A DNA stretch of 64,000 bases from Stemphylium vesicarium (lineage: Eukaryota; Ascomycota; Dothideomycetes; Pleosporales; Pleosporaceae), in the NCBI GenBank assembly GCA_004380135.1, contig QXCR01000158.1, forward strand, positions 1 through 64,000. The letters are read 5' to 3'. A model generated the notes under the pieces. The model was not told the DNA's origin. It worked only from the letters and a program-made list of their open reading frames with translations, and searched no databases. This document shows positions 1-12,970 of this stretch, in pieces (positions within the stretch are counted from its first letter, which is position 1; each line of letters begins with the position of its first letter). The position numbers and the translations under genes are program-made.

Positions 1-45
1 CCCCTGCGCCGCGCAAGCAAAACACCACCCATCCCATCCCATAAA

Positions 46-3000
46 TCAAATATCCACACCCTCCCCATCCCCATACCTCCTCACAATATTCTCAAACACC
101 TCATCCAACGTCGCCTTACCCACACTATAAAACTCGACAACCAACCCCTCCTTCACACTCTCCAACAAGCGAATCAACCCCACAAGCTCCCGTCCCTGCG
201 CCGGAACCTCGAACCTAATCTGACCCCCCTGCGTCTCCCGACTAATCACTGCATCAGGGAAAGCGTCCAAAACCCACTCTTTCAAGCCTTGCAGCTCCTC
301 CACCGTCGTCCTCGGCGCAGACTTGCAAACAAGATGGATGTGGAAATTCTCTCCAGCGCGGCGTTTAAGTTCCTCGCGTTCGTCTAGGGCCAGCATGCGC
401 GACGCCACGATGCCGATGCGATCAGCTAGTGCGTCTGCTTCTTCCATGGAATGCGTGGTGAGCACGACGGCACGCCCTTTGGCGATCATCTGCAGACAGC
501 GCCAGAGTTTGCGTTTGGAATGCGCGTCGAGTGCTGAGGAGGGCTCGTCGAGGACGAGGACGCGTGGGTTGCCTACTAGTGCGACGGCAAGGGAGAGCTT
601 GCGCTTCGTGCCGCCCGAGAGTGTCTGCGCGAGCGCGTTGGTGTACTCGGAGAGACCGCATGCGGCAGTCACGACGGAGACGTTGTGATCGACGTACTTT
701 ACACCCCGCGTTTTGGCGTAGAAGATTAGTGTTTCGGAGACTGTGAGCGCGTCTGCGGAGTCGAATTGTGGACATACGCCTAGGCTAGCGCGCGCGGCGA
801 CGGCGTTTGTACGGATGGAATGTCCGGCGATGTGGATGTTGGATTCGGGTGTGGATGGCTTGATGTCCCCTCTTATCATGGATATCAACGTGGATTTTCC
901 TGCGCCGTTGGGTCCGAGTAGGGCGAAGATTTCGGAGCGTTCGACCCCGAATGTAACGTTGTCGACTGCGAGGTTCTTACCGAATGAGCGGCTGACGGAA
1001 TCGATTCGCAGGTCGGTCATTGCGGCGGTGAGACGCTTGCGTTCGGCGAGGAGGTCCGCGGTGTATAATTCTGTTTCTTCTACCACGGCTGTGGAAAGGC
1101 GGGGTTGGCGTGTTGGAATGGTGATGCCGTTATCAAGGTAGAGAAGAATGGCGAAGAGTATGAAGCCTTGGAGGACGAGGTAAAGGATCGGTCCGCCGTA
1201 TAGGTAGACTGAACCTAAGCTTTGTCCGTTGCACATGACAGCCAGTAGTTGCAGCCCGATGAACAGTGCCCTCTCCAAACAAATTACAGGTGAGATGATG
1301 CCCATGCCGAAGAAGAGGGCGTCCATAGTGCGATGCAGATCCGGGTAGGGCGTATTACTCTGCACTCCGATAACCCCGCCAAAGTAGGCAAAGTACAGAA
1401 TGATCTGTCCCACAGCCATGATGAACCATGCTGATACGGCACCCTTAGCCAGCATCGAGACGATGTAGCTGAGTATCGCACATGCCATGCCATATAGAAC
1501 CAAGATGACGAAGATAAACCCGAGCCCGGTCCAGACTGGACTGGCGATGGAGAGCAAAGCGGTGACAACGACGCTGATAATGACAACGAAGACTGAATCA
1601 AATGCTAGATGCGAGAGCCAAAGTGGAAGGGGCCGAATGCCATTGGAGTATTGCATCGAGCGGACGTTCGAGAGGCGTTCCTCAGTGGGGTAGAGAGCGA
1701 AGAAGACAGGGTAGCAGCACATGATGAGACCAAAGTAAATGATGAATGTTAGCGCATTCATGTCGATAAGAAACGGGATCTCAATGGTGGCGAAGCCGTC
1801 GTATGCTGCCGATATGGGCACACCGGTCGTCATCATGGTCAAGAAGTTCGTCATTTCGGTCGCGATGGCCATTCGGCCAATGTTCATCAAAAGAGCTGGT
1901 GCGGTCTTATCATCTCCGACCCAGATGCCGCCTTGGAGATTCGTGCTTGATGGCGGAGGTGCATCGCTGCTCGGAACGTCGGTCGGGGTATCTGCGCCCA
2001 GAGCTTTCCAGTCATCCTGGACTGCCGTCTGGAACTCCTCGTATGTATCCACCAGCAATAGCTGTTCGATAATCTGGCTCACGTTGCTATATCCCTTGTC
2101 TCCCGCGTTGAGTTGGGAGGGTGTGTTCTCCGTCGAGTAAACATCAGCCATGAGCTTGAGTCTCTCTTGAAACTCATCCAATCTGCTCGACGGCCCGAAA
2201 ACGTACTTCTTCTGCATGCTCTCATCTCCGGAGGGAGAAGGGCCGTAGTAAGAAGTGCCAAAGTCTACTCGCGGTGAATCTTCAGAAATTAGATCTGCGG
2301 AGACTGGACAGGCTAGAGGCTTCGTGAGATCCTTCATGAGAAGGCGCGCGACGGCAGCGCCTATGATTGCAAACCCGATGGCAACGAGATAGGAAACATA
2401 ACGTCGTCTTAGAATGCGTGCTCGCTTTCCGAGAAGGAGCCACCATTGTTCGGACAGTGTGACCGGCTCTCCTTCTGTCAGCTCGTAGTCCGTCTCGGTG
2501 ACGTTGATGGTTATGCCGTCGTCTTTTGTCTTAACAGGAGCTTCTAGAGCGGCCTTTTGCTCTGCGGCGTGAATTTGGTCGCCGGTAACCTTCAGAAACA
2601 GTTCTTCCATGGTAGGTCCAGAGATCCGATAGTCGTGTAGATTTTCTTCTTTCAACAATTCGGCAAGTTCGGCGGCGAGAGCGGGTGTTGCGACACGATA
2701 TACAGTTTGTTGCCGGGACTGCTCTTTCTGAACCGCACCTGACAGCTGGGGGCTGAAATCCGTCTGGTACGGTAGCTTGACGGTATAGCCTTCTCCGTGG
2801 CTATGTTTTAGCGACGCGGTAGTGCCAGAAGCCTTGATTGATCCCTTGTACATAATCGCCACTTCGTCGGCGAGGTAGTCTGCTTCGTCCAGGTAATGTG
2901 TAGTCATGATGATCGTACGTCGTGTGCGTTCCGCGAGTAAGATCTCCCAGATCCGGCGACGCGATATAGGATCCAAGCCAGTAGACACCTCGTCTACACA

Positions 3001-5024
3001 GCAAACCTGGCTGCCACCAGCGAACATCATTGCCATCTGGAGTTTGCGAGTCTGGCCACCGGACAAGGTGTGCGCGCGGGAGTGGAGCTTTTTCTGTAGA
3101 TCAACGTCCTTGGCAAGGTCTTGGACCACTTCTCCGTTGACTGGGGCTAGGCACTTTAAGTCGCTAAAGATCCGGATATGTTCCTCGACGGTGAGTTCCG
3201 GCCTGAGAGGATTAGCAACTGCTGACTCACATGGATGAACAACCTACCATATCACGTTTTTCTGTGGAGCATAACCCAGGCCGCCGGTGGGATCGATGAC
3301 GATGCTCCCAGACGTTACTTGCTGGTCTCCGGAGATGCAATTCAATGTCGTCGACTTTCCGCATCCGTTAGGTCCGAGTAAACACAGTATTTGCCCATGA
3401 TATGCTTTCAGGTCTAGATTCTGGACGGCGTGCACGGCCTTGCGGCTTCTGAAAACCTTCGAAAAGAAACCCGGGTTGTACCTATGGGGGGTTCAGTAGC
3501 TTTCCTACACTCGGAGAAAATGAACTCACGTCTTGCAGAACCCAGTAAGGTTGACAGTGGCATCTCCCAAGTTTCCGGGGGTAGCAAATGTCCGATGTTT
3601 GGATGCAGTCGAATGAACCCATCTCTCGATTGCAAAAGCCAAAGCGGGAAAAGCCAGGATGTGGAATACGGCTAGAAACCAATGAACGTACAACGGCATT
3701 CGCGAGTTCATTGAATCGTAAGCCTGCCAGACCATGCTCACAGGTTTGTCGGCTGCCTCAAAGGTTCCGATCGCCGTGATGAAGTAGCTCAAATTTGCCG
3801 AGGGTAGAAAGAAGCTCAGCAACCCAGTAAGCAACCTTTCTTTGCTCCCGAGAACAACGGGTAATATGGCGCCGACAATGATAATGACGGAAATGATGGA
3901 ACCACTAAGCTGAGATTTCTTGAAGAAAGATGCCCCAAAGAGGGAAAACGATGTGAATGATAGTCCGACAAGAACGAGGAAGGCTACCGGTAGGCCTGCA
4001 GATCGAACGGGGAAGATGACAGTAGATATGACGATGCCTACTGCTAGCCAGCTTGGTAGGTATATCGCTGCGAACGAGAGGTATGTCGAAGACTGTCGGA
4101 CGAAGCTGCCTCTGAAGTTGCTACTACCAGAAATCATAGTATCGACAAGGCCAGACATTCCAAGCTCTCTTTCATGCGCCACGAAAGATGTCATATGGTA
4201 GACTACGTCGACAAGAGCGAAGACGAATATGGGCCCGAAGAAGTTGACAGCGAGCAACAGGTAATTCGAGTTGGTTGAACTCTGGAGTGCTGATTGATCC
4301 TGATCGGTGAAGAGAATGACTTCGGATGCAGGTAGGGAGGACATGTTTGCTGACTGCGATCGTGAGACAATTTCCTGGTCCACGGCGCGCTGCAACGGTA
4401 AGAGACTTCCTTGGGGCCCGTTGGTGCTACTTCGGATGTCTGCAAAGCCGCCTCCCCAGTTACTTCCGAGCCCGCGCAATGTGTAGTTCCAGGTTCCTTT
4501 GGATGCATCGCTGCTCTCGGTGGGGCTGGAATGAAATACGACGGCCGCATAGCATGGCGAGGCGCCGCTCGTGTCTGTTCGGCATGTCATGGCGAGATCG
4601 CTCTCGTTGTTGAACAACCGTGGCGTCTTCCCATAGCTACGAATCTGTTCCGAAAGAGAATCGATGACGGATGAAACTTCTCCTCCTTGCATTCCATTGT
4701 CGAAAAAGCCGACGAGGCTGCGGTCGGGTGTGGCTGCTAGTCCATCTTTGAGAGAAATAATCTAGATAAGCATCAATGAAGGAACGATGGACGGTGATGG
4801 CCCCATCTTGAGGCGCGACCTTTGAGGGGTGGACTTACGCCGCGAGGCTCAGACACTCCCCAATGTTCAGGCGAGGAAAAGAAGTTCTTGCTGTAGCCGA
4901 CAATCAGGACAACAGCGAGTGGTAGAAGGATTGCTCGAAAGAATGTAGCGAATGGTCTACGGACGCAGATGAGAAGTAGATTCTTTCGTACGAGCGCCCA
5001 TATCTGTCGAAGCAAGAGGTTCAT
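46..5024 (-). CDS. ABCA-type full-size ABC transporter
   Basis: A membrane pump with two transmembrane domains and two ATPase domains, of the ABCA subfamily that usually moves lipids or other hydrophobic substrates. I read four exons: 4839-5024, 3530-4761, 3248-3481 and 46-3202, giving 1602 aa, the usual size for a full ABCA protein. The order is TM helix and large lumenal loop, TMD1, NBD1 (Walker A GPNGCGKST near residue 509, signature SGGQ, Walker B CCVDE, H-loop TTHYLDE), TMD2, then NBD2 (Walker A GPNGAGKST near residue 1312, signature LSGGT, Walker B VLVLDE, H-loop TTHSMEE). The frame also opens with GTG at 5027, but the first true ATG is at 5024. All three introns have GT-AG ends and keep phase. 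NBD2 has Thr in place of Gln in the signature, a mild asymmetry. The substrate cannot be told from the sequence. Confidence 0.93.
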
Positions 5025-6335
5025 CACAACAACAGCTATTTCGATATGTTCCTCAGAATGCCCTGTCCTGTGTTTGGCGACGAGTGATTACGAAGACGAG
5101 GGATGGCATTAGTTAACAATGGGGGGTTGTCGATCAAGTAAAAGCGAAGGTGTGTTTTGGTTTAATCGCAAAGAGGCGCAGCCGAGCATGGTAAAGTTCG
5201 CGAAAGAACATGTCAGCGCGATTGAATAGCATAGCCCTGAAACGTTGTACGATGCGCCCAAGTGACCACCGAGAGTGGCTATCAATACCGTTGTTGTGGC
5301 CAGTGCAATTGAGGCTGGAGGGTCAGTCGCGTTCTGATTGGTCGCGCGGACTGACGGCGGTTTCGCGACACGAGGGACACCACCGAGTATCTACCCGACG
5401 CTGCATCAAGCAAACGCCCCCTGAACGTCTCTCGTAAGCCCTCTACTCCGGTCCCCAGTAGTGGAAGAGCACTCACCCACGGGGAAATTGTTGGTAGCTG
5501 GCGGGCAGGAGAACCTTGAGAGAAGACGGGTTGTACCGACGCGCTTACCTCTGGACGGTTGACCCTTGGGTTGCCAGTGCTCGAACAACAGCCCTCTCAT
5601 TTCTATTACAAGCCGCTTCCATGAATGATAGCCCTTCCACGAACGCTCAATGTACACAGGATGTGGAGGGCGTCAATTCCGGCCTCAGGTTGGCTCGGTT
5701 CGTGGGTGGGGCCCTAGAGAAGCTTTCCACTAATTCGAACTTGGGGCTTTGAGTGCTTCTAGGCGCGCTAGTCGGTACTAACCACGCAACATGAAGGCTG
5801 CGCCTCAACCAGATCAATAAGGAACTCTATCAATCTTCCCTTGGGGCTGCCTGTAAAAGCCTTGATATCCCGACGCATTGGGTTTAGTGCATAGTTTTCG
5901 GCCAGACTTCTTATTCCCGCATCACGCATGCCACGAAGATCGCGCTAAATGGGTTCAAAGAGGATGACTTTTCTAGGATGACTAGGCGCAGCGTTTATCA
6001 TACGTGGGATCAAATTGTTCGACAGCTTCATCGCTAATCCAGTTACTGAAACAGATAAAAACAAATACGAAATCGTGAAGTAATCACCTAAAGTTGATGG
6101 CGTAACAGAGCAGCCAGAATATCAATGGTGCGAGGCGAAAGCAATGTAATTCTATACGCATAGGTAGTATTTCCAGAGGATCAATTATTAAACGTCTAAT
6201 GTCTAACAGCCCTATAATATCGCAATATCTATCTCTCCCGTTTTCCCAGCCCCATCATATCAAACTCCTCACAACTAACGTTCTTCCTCACGAACCCCAA
6301 ATCTACCAAATCGAACTCAGTGCTGCATCTTGGCT
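5025..6335. other. Intergenic, ABC transporter upstream side
   Basis: No convincing gene. The stretch must hold the promoter of the ABC transporter (reading left) and the 3' end of the gene at 6336 (also reading left). Short open frames near 5210-5750 have no recognisable features and look like chance. Confidence 0.6.
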
Positions 6336-7319
6336 TTACTCAACCTGCGAGATGAAGTTAGCAAATGTAGCTCAGAGTAGCGCAGTCCCACGCTTGATCT
6401 GGACGCAACTTACAGTGAGAACGCGGGTGTTGCTGAGGATAGGGTTGTCAGTCAAAACCCTGTTGTTGTTGTTCTTGTCACTTTCGGTCTTGTTGTTGTT
6501 GTCGTTGTTCTTGCCGTTGTTGTTTCCGTTGTTGGAGATGGTGTTGGTACTTCCAGCAGGCGCGGGGCTGGCAACGCCCGTGAGAGGAGCAAGAACATCT
6601 CCAAGGCCGTTAGCGACACCAGGGATCTGGCGTTGCGACAACTTAAGCCCCTTGCTAGCATCCTCCATGCTGTTGGCGACGCCCTCGACAGGCGCAGCAA
6701 ACTCCTTAACAGCAGAGAGCTCGTTGACGAGGGGGAGAGCGCGCTTAGCCACAACGGCTGGGTCGCCGACGGTGGTGGTGCCGTCGGCGTTCTTGGTGAA
6801 GCCGGGGATTTTGCTGAGGTTGGAGCCGTCGATCATATCATTGGAAGTTGAGCCTGCGCCATTGGTGATGTCGTCGACGCTGGTGGTTGTAATTACATCG
6901 CCGACGTTACCGAAGGTGAGTTGGCGCTTGCCGCCAGGAAGCTTGGTGACTTCGCCGAGGTTGTCTCCACCAATGAGACCGGTGAGGCTGTCAACGCCGG
7001 GGAGAGCGCGCTTGCTGCCGCCGCTCAGGATGTTGGTGAGATCTGTGACGTCGACTTCGTTGCCGTCGCCGGCGGTGTTACCGGTGTTGGTCTCGCTCTT
7101 GTTGTCGTTGTTGCTGTTGATGATGTTGCCGTTGTTGTTGTTCTGGCCGTTGTTATTGTGGTTGTTTTCGATGTTTTGGCTGGCGCTGTTGGTCGTGCTG
7201 GAACTGGCGCCGGCAGCGGTGATCTGGTTCAGCACATTGTTGAGGCCGAGCTGAGGGGTGGGTGCCGCAAAGACGGTGGCGGAGAAGGTGAAGAGGGAGA
7301 TGGCGATGTAGGAACGCAT
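6336..7319 (-). CDS. Secreted Asn-rich protein with Kex2-type sites
   Basis: Two exons, 6414-7319 and a final coding exon of only 9 nt at 6336-6344, give 304 aa. Donor GTAAGT, branch GCTAAC and acceptor CGCAG support the tiny exon, which ends the protein with Val-Glu. A signal peptide is clear (MRSYIAISLFTFSATVFAA). Dibasic KR sites lie at residues 103-104, 131-132 and 192-193, and a QR site at 229-230. Three segments after these sites begin with related motifs: ALPGV, ALPLV and QIPGV. Two Asn-rich stretches (about 50-75 and 263-286) flank the processed-looking core. There are almost no cysteines. I infer a precursor cut by the Golgi protease Kex2 into several peptides, but a cell-wall or surface protein with one propeptide cut is also possible. 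I do not recognise a named family. Confidence 0.8.
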
Positions 7320-9370
7320 ATTGGCGGTTGTTAAGTTGGGTTGTGGGTATTAAGTGGTATAAGTGTTGAATTAACGAGTGACTGTGCTGTGTAGAGAGCG
7401 TGGTAGAAGCGATCTAAGATGTAGAGAGTGTGATGGAAGCGATGCGTTGGATGATGTTATTTCAATGCGGGTTGCAACGCGATTTATATATCTTCAGAGA
7501 TTCCGTAAACTTTCTGTTGCTGACTTGTTGTATGCTCGAGCTTACTACAGCTTGCGAGTGGTTAGTCAATCCGCTACTGTCAGCGGCGCGTCCCGGCTTC
7601 AACCCTGCAAAAGAGCAGAAATTTATCTCATGTCTTCCCCGGGATCGACATACAGGGTACCACGTTTCTAGTTAGCCTCATGCTGTCATCCCCCTGATGA
7701 CTTGTCCTTTTTGGGCTGAAAGACTCAGATGAAATTCGCTTTAGGCGAAAGATCGCTGAAGGGATACCAAAAGGCTGATGGGCAAGGGTATTCGATAGAC
7801 TCCGCCAAACCTGGCAACGTTCCCCCGATTCACCTTGGGTTGCAGAGGAAGCCTTATCAATACACGCGATGGCACATTGTAGTTAAACGAACTCTACAGT
7901 AAGCTCACACAGGAAGCTTAGTTAGGCGAACATGGCTGAACCAATGTGGCTCAAATGCTTCATCGTGACACTGCGCTTGTATAATGAGGCGGGGCCCATC
8001 TAGAATGCTTATCTATGGAGTCAGTATGTGTTCTGCAATGCGTTTGTACATGGGCGTTACTGATCGCCTTTCCGTCTTACATTACGCTATTTCAATGACG
8101 ACCCTAGTACATCGTGAGTTGTCATCCTAAAGTGACGCGATCTCTCAGCGCCTCAATCCTCTAATGAGCAAGATACTACTAACTAAAAAATAGAGTTTGG
8201 TTAACTGCAGAACATGAATTTTGCTTACTAATTGCGGTGCTGTCTGACCGGTCGGCAGTACAGCGAACTGAACTCAAATCGTACCTCTTTCTATCAATGG
8301 ACATTTGGATGCCCTAATTCGTATCTAATAACGTCGCTTTCAGTGTTCCAATGTTGAGGTAGGTCGTGAAGCCGCTGGGTTTGCTTGGCGGTAAGCCTCA
8401 GTAGTCTGACATGCGTAGCGCAAACTAAGTTGCTCGAAACTTTGCCTACGTGACGCTAGAAGCTTCACCGCCACGACCAGAGCTACTTCCCTACAAAACT
8501 TGAGGTAAGTTTCCTCAACATCCCTTGAGCTGAATTTCAGGACAGAGTCAGACAAGTATACACCTAGAAAATGGACCGTCCAAGCGTACCACCTGCTCCC
8601 GACGTGAAATAACTAATGGGGCTCTGGCGAAGTCAGCAAGCCTCATTTTATTAACCTTCAGGCACAATATTGGACAAAGCTCACCGCCTGGGGGATCAAG
8701 TGATAAGATATCATTCTACTCATAACGGTGCGTCCATTTGGGCAGGTTTTTGGAACACCCATAAGACGAAGGGCATACAAAAACAGTCGCGCCTCTTCTC
8801 TCGCAACTCTGGCAGCCCACTGAAGGAACAAGAGATACTCCAGGGAAATAGTGCATCTTCCGAGCTGCTGGATCGCGCTTAGGTCCGCGTCGCGTGGCGT
8901 CTTACATTTACAGGTTGCGTTGCGGAATCTCAACGGCACCACCATAGTCAGCAACATGCAGGTACGCGGATTAGAGTTTTACGGACTTTTTGCGGGATCT
9001 GGGTTGTGCAGATCAGCCGTAGAAATCCGCAGATGTTATTGGAGCCTGACTTGCAGATTGAAATCTCACAGTGACCCCGGAACAAGAATGGCTCCGCAAC
9101 CGATGCGACATAGCATTAGCAGTATCGAACCACTAGGAGAATACGTAGGGAGGTGATCTGTTTCTTAGCACTTCCGACCTTCACCTCGAACACAAAGATC
9201 TCGATTTCCATGTTTCTCATTCTAATTAACTGTCCGGAAACCATGATGCTCGTAAGGAAGGAACAGTAAAACAGACGAATACTCTAGTCTTCATTTGAAG
9301 AATAAGAACCTTACGTGGGTCCTTCTACGGTCGCTATCCGGCCGCCTTCCAGCGCCTTTTCGGCCTTCCT
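7320..9370. other. Intergenic, about 2 kb
   Basis: The left end holds the promoter of the secreted precursor. The remainder has only short frames (for example 8340-8555 and 8658-8957, both minus) with no domain, signal peptide or splice structure that I can support. I see no terminal repeats or transposase fragments. Confidence 0.55.
7483..7490 (-). promoter_or_regulatory. TATA box of the Kex2-type precursor gene
   Basis: TATATAAA on the minus strand, about 165 bp upstream of the ATG at 7319. Position and match are good for a strongly regulated fungal promoter, but transcription start data are lacking. Confidence 0.5.
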
Positions 9371-9829
9371 TTAGCGCTCTCTTTCCGTTCTTGTTCTCTC
9401 CCTGGATCTTCTCCTTGCCTTAAATTCGATCGTTTTTTCAAATTCATCTTCTTTATCAGAGAAAGGAGGAATGCATAGGTCGGGAGAAATTCTGCTGGGT
9501 CTATTCGTCGTGCGCAAGCGTCGTGTGTGCTCAAACAGAGTCTCAGTATCCTCTTCGGACATCTCCCGGAGCACAATGATATATTCAGGGTTCGTGTCGT
9601 ACTCATAGGGAATATTGTAATAGTGAAGCGTTTCTGTGTCGAGGTGATTTCGGTGAATCTTGGCGTATGTCGGCACGCTGGCTGGCTTGGAACGTCCTCT
9701 TGCGTATCCAGCTACAAGCTCATCTTCTTGCTTGTCTTCCTTCCTTTGTTCCGCCTTCTGTTTCTGCTTTCGCATAAAGTTCTCATACTCTTGCTTGTCT
9801 TTCTCCTTTGGCTCTTCCACTATCTGTCT
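9371..9829 (-). pseudogene. DUF8035-like C-terminal domain behind an in-frame TAG
   Basis: Immediately after the TAG at 9830-9832 the same reading frame stays open for 152 more residues. It contains the motif set TYAKIHRNHLDTETL, NPEYIIVLREM and LFEHTRRLR, which matches the C-terminal domain I know as DUF8035 from related fungal zinc-finger proteins (family number from memory). The charged Lys/Glu-rich composition runs smoothly across the stop. I found no GT-AG pair that would remove it. Either the gene is truncated by a nonsense change, the stop is read through, or the sequence has an error. I annotate this as the disabled tail of the gene at 9830-12729. Confidence 0.65.
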
Positions 9830-12729
9830 CTATTTTCGTGAAAGGTTCCCTTTCTCTTCCGTCTGTTTCTCCTTTCTCTCTTCCTCAATCTTTCGAATTT
9901 CCACTTTCAACCGCTCAATTCTTGCCTGTCGACCGCTCTCCGAGCCATTCTCGCCTTTCTCTTCATGATCAAGTTCAAGCCCGAGGATCAACTTCTCTCT
10001 TGCCTTCTTGTCCCTGTCAGCATCTAGGACTTTCTCGCGCTCGTACTGATAGATGATACGATCATGTTCGTATCCAGATACGGGCTCAAGAGTAGGATGT
10101 TCGGATTCCAGATCAGGTTGCTCTGCACTTGATTCCTCAGTCTCGCTATGTCGGCGGACTGCAGAATTTCGCACTCCAGGACCGATTCTTTCACTCTCCA
10201 GATCATCATGAATTTGACGTGATCTGGAGTTCGAATTCACTGGTTGCTGCACTTGTTGTTGTTGATGTTGTATCAAGCTCAAGTATTGTTGCGCTAGCTG
10301 CTGGCGATACGTTTGCGGGTTATGGTTTTGGGGGATCCCGTGTAGGTGGATGTATTGCGTGGCTTTTTGGAGGGCTATTTCATCCATTTGCTGTACTAAC
10401 GTCTCCGAAGTTGTCAACGGATTCAATGATTTTTCAGCGTCATGCAGTGCTTGCTTTACTGTGGGGGCGTCTTCGTCCTCCTCGACGACCGGATGCTGCA
10501 TTTTTTCCCTTGGCGCCTCTAAGCTCCTTGGGTGTTGTGTAGATCCCAATTTGTCTGTATAGTCTCTTTCCGGGGCGGCTAAGAGCGGCTTTTCGATGAT
10601 AGTGTCTTGTTCTGATCTCCTCGCGTTGTCTAGACGATCTTTTTGAATTGCAATCCTCTCGCCCAAGGCTTTGTGCTCTTGCTGGAAAGCGGCTGCAGCA
10701 TGCTCCATATCTTCCAAGCTCATCTCCAAAGTCGTGATATCAGTGTTTTGTGTGTCTTCAGATGTGTATGCATGTACTGGAGACCGTTGTTCCTGTATTA
10801 AATCTGATCCATCTCTTGATGATTCTTGTTTCGCACCTATGGTTTGATACGAATTGAGACCCGCTGCAGGTTGTTTATTAGTTGTGTGATGCGTAACCTC
10901 GGTACTTACTTACAGAGACTGTCGAAGTCGAGTGTGTCAAAGAGAATCTTCCGAGGGTCTAGCTTGGGTTCTGTGGAAGAGTTGCCTGAGTTTTCCAATG
11001 TCTCGTCTACTAGTTTCATATTCCGATTCAACTCTTCTAGCCTGTCATCGTCATCACTATCGACTTCTTCAAGATTTACATTGTGCAATGCGTCGCTAAG
11101 ATCCGAGATTTCATCATCACTGGGGTCGCCATGACTCATTGATCCTGAGCCGGCATCTTCAGACTCTTCCTCATCATCTTCTATGGTAGCTGGAAGCGCA
11201 AATAGCGCTAATTGTTGTTGATGGCTGCCCATATGTTTTTGGAAAGACCGTAACGCGACTTCCGCGCCACATAAAGCGCACTGAGTCCTCGCGCTAATGT
11301 CTTCACTCTGAACTGATGTGCGTTTTAGAGTAGATAACATGCTCACGGAAGCCAGATCTGGGTGGTCGGACTTGACATGGGTTTCGAAGGAAGACTCAAT
11401 GGCGAAGGTCTTGCCGCATTCATCGACGCATCGCCATGTAGTCCAATGAGCTTCTAATTCATGCGTGAACCAAGCCTTTCGAGAATCATAGAGGCGATCA
11501 GCAATTGTGCAATGCTTTTGTGTGCAGCAGTATGGATGCAAGTCCCTAAAGACATGGCGTCTATTTCGGTCAGCACTGCAATTGTTAGAGATGGCGTACA
11601 CTCACTTCCAGTCAGTCTTAGTGTGCATAGATACGAGGAGAAAGCAAAGAGGACATTCGAAGAAGTCGTTATCGTGAGCTTCTCTTGGCAAGGGCGGAAT
11701 TCTTATGGGAGCATCGATCGATGCTGCATAGGAAGTCTGCGATATTGCATCATTTGCCTCATCCAGTACGTCCATACTCATCGGCCGCTCGGCGCTAGGC
11801 ATCGGTGTCGCCTCAGTGCTGTTAGTCGTGAATTCCGTATTCGCTTTCTCGAAACCGATCTTCTCGATATTCTTGGTAAGCTTTTGATGGTGCTCTTCTC
11901 TGTAGCTTAAATATTGTCTTCTTGCAGATAGAGCGCGACCTAACCTGTCGGCCAGGTAATCCGGAGCGTTCGGGAACTTATCTTTCACGTGCTGAACATC
12001 ATGGGGTTCATAGAAAGATTTGTCAATGCTGATGGTGCTGCTCGACTGACTATTTGGCGCTGGGTTGCGTATGCTCATTGAGAGTCGGAAGAGCGAGGTA
12101 ATGATGGTCTTTATGCTTGCCACAATCTGGAGGAGTTCAGTTGTTCCTTGGAGACTACCACCGGAGCTTTCAACATCAGAGGGTTCAGATTCTGTATCTG
12201 AATCCGATAATTCGTCCCGTGGTACTTTCTCGCCATCGACGATAGAGAGAGCTTGCCTAATCAGTGTCGGCCTTTCATGATTTCGATTTAAACCCACCGT
12301 TGTTCAATGAATCAGAAAGAGAATTGAGAAAGTTATGAGTTTCCGTCTTGAAATGAGCGGCATCGCGAAGTCTGTGCGTGTTCAGTATGTCTCTGCCAAC
12401 AACACCGTGAGAGTAATGATGAATTACCTATACTCCAGACTACGGCGACCTTTGCGATGGGCTGCAATGTTACCTGCCCAAAGCTTGAAACGTGAAAACT
12501 CGTCTAATATTACTGTTGAGGGTACCTGCTGCGCGAAACGTGATTCCGCCACCAAGGCATCCGCCAGGCTCAGGAAATCGCGGGCCAGGTCATACACTAC
12601 CGTCGCGATCACAACCTTTGCAGGCTGTGTTGACTGCAGGTCCATATTATACAGACGAGTATCCAACAGCTTCTTTGGAAGAGACGTGAAGAAAGACATC
12701 GCGGCGTCATGAAGCGATGAAGTTGTCAT
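9830..12729 (-). CDS. C2H2 zinc-finger protein, N-terminal 900 aa up to TAG
   Basis: Five exons: 12428-12729, 12298-12371, 11606-12251, 10914-11560 and 9830-10863, giving 900 aa to the stop. The first exon and start of the second form an alpha-helical N-terminal region (FKLWAGNIAAH, SLEYRLRDA) typical of a large pleosporalean family of zinc-finger proteins. Residues about 325-450 hold Cys/His pairs of C2H2 type (FECPLC, CVDECGKTF with H-x4-H, CALCGAEV with H-x3-H). An acidic stretch follows, then a long Gln/Glu/Lys-rich charged region predicted as coiled coil. Exon 3 uses the acceptor CAAG at 12252, which restores the family reading SLNNALSIVDGEK. Other splice sites are GTAATT, GTGGGT, GTGAGT and GTAAGT donors. 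The same frame continues after the TAG (see 9371-9829). The role is unknown. It is divergent from the DUF7580 gene at 12971. Confidence 0.8.
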
Positions 12730-12970
12730 GCGGCTGATATGGTCCCCAATCTGACCCCGCCACTCCACTTCTTGTCAGATGCATCGCGATGTGCAGCCTT
12801 CGACTGTCATCCCGCGGCCTACTCCCAACACTCTCAATACAACTACCCACTCATTCCTGCCCGTTGCATTATTCCCGCTCACCCCACAGGCGGCTGGGTT
12901 CTGGCTTTTACTCTTCTGAGATTGTCCGCCATCTCGCGGCGCGACGGGTTTCTTCCTCTCTGCATCATAA
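12730..12970. promoter_or_regulatory. Shared divergent promoter, 241 bp
   Basis: This gap separates the start codons of the C2H2/DUF8035 gene (minus) and the DUF7580 gene (plus). It is short and CT-rich towards the plus-strand gene, and has no clear TATA box. Such a short head-to-head gap suggests that both genes share control elements. Confidence 0.6.
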
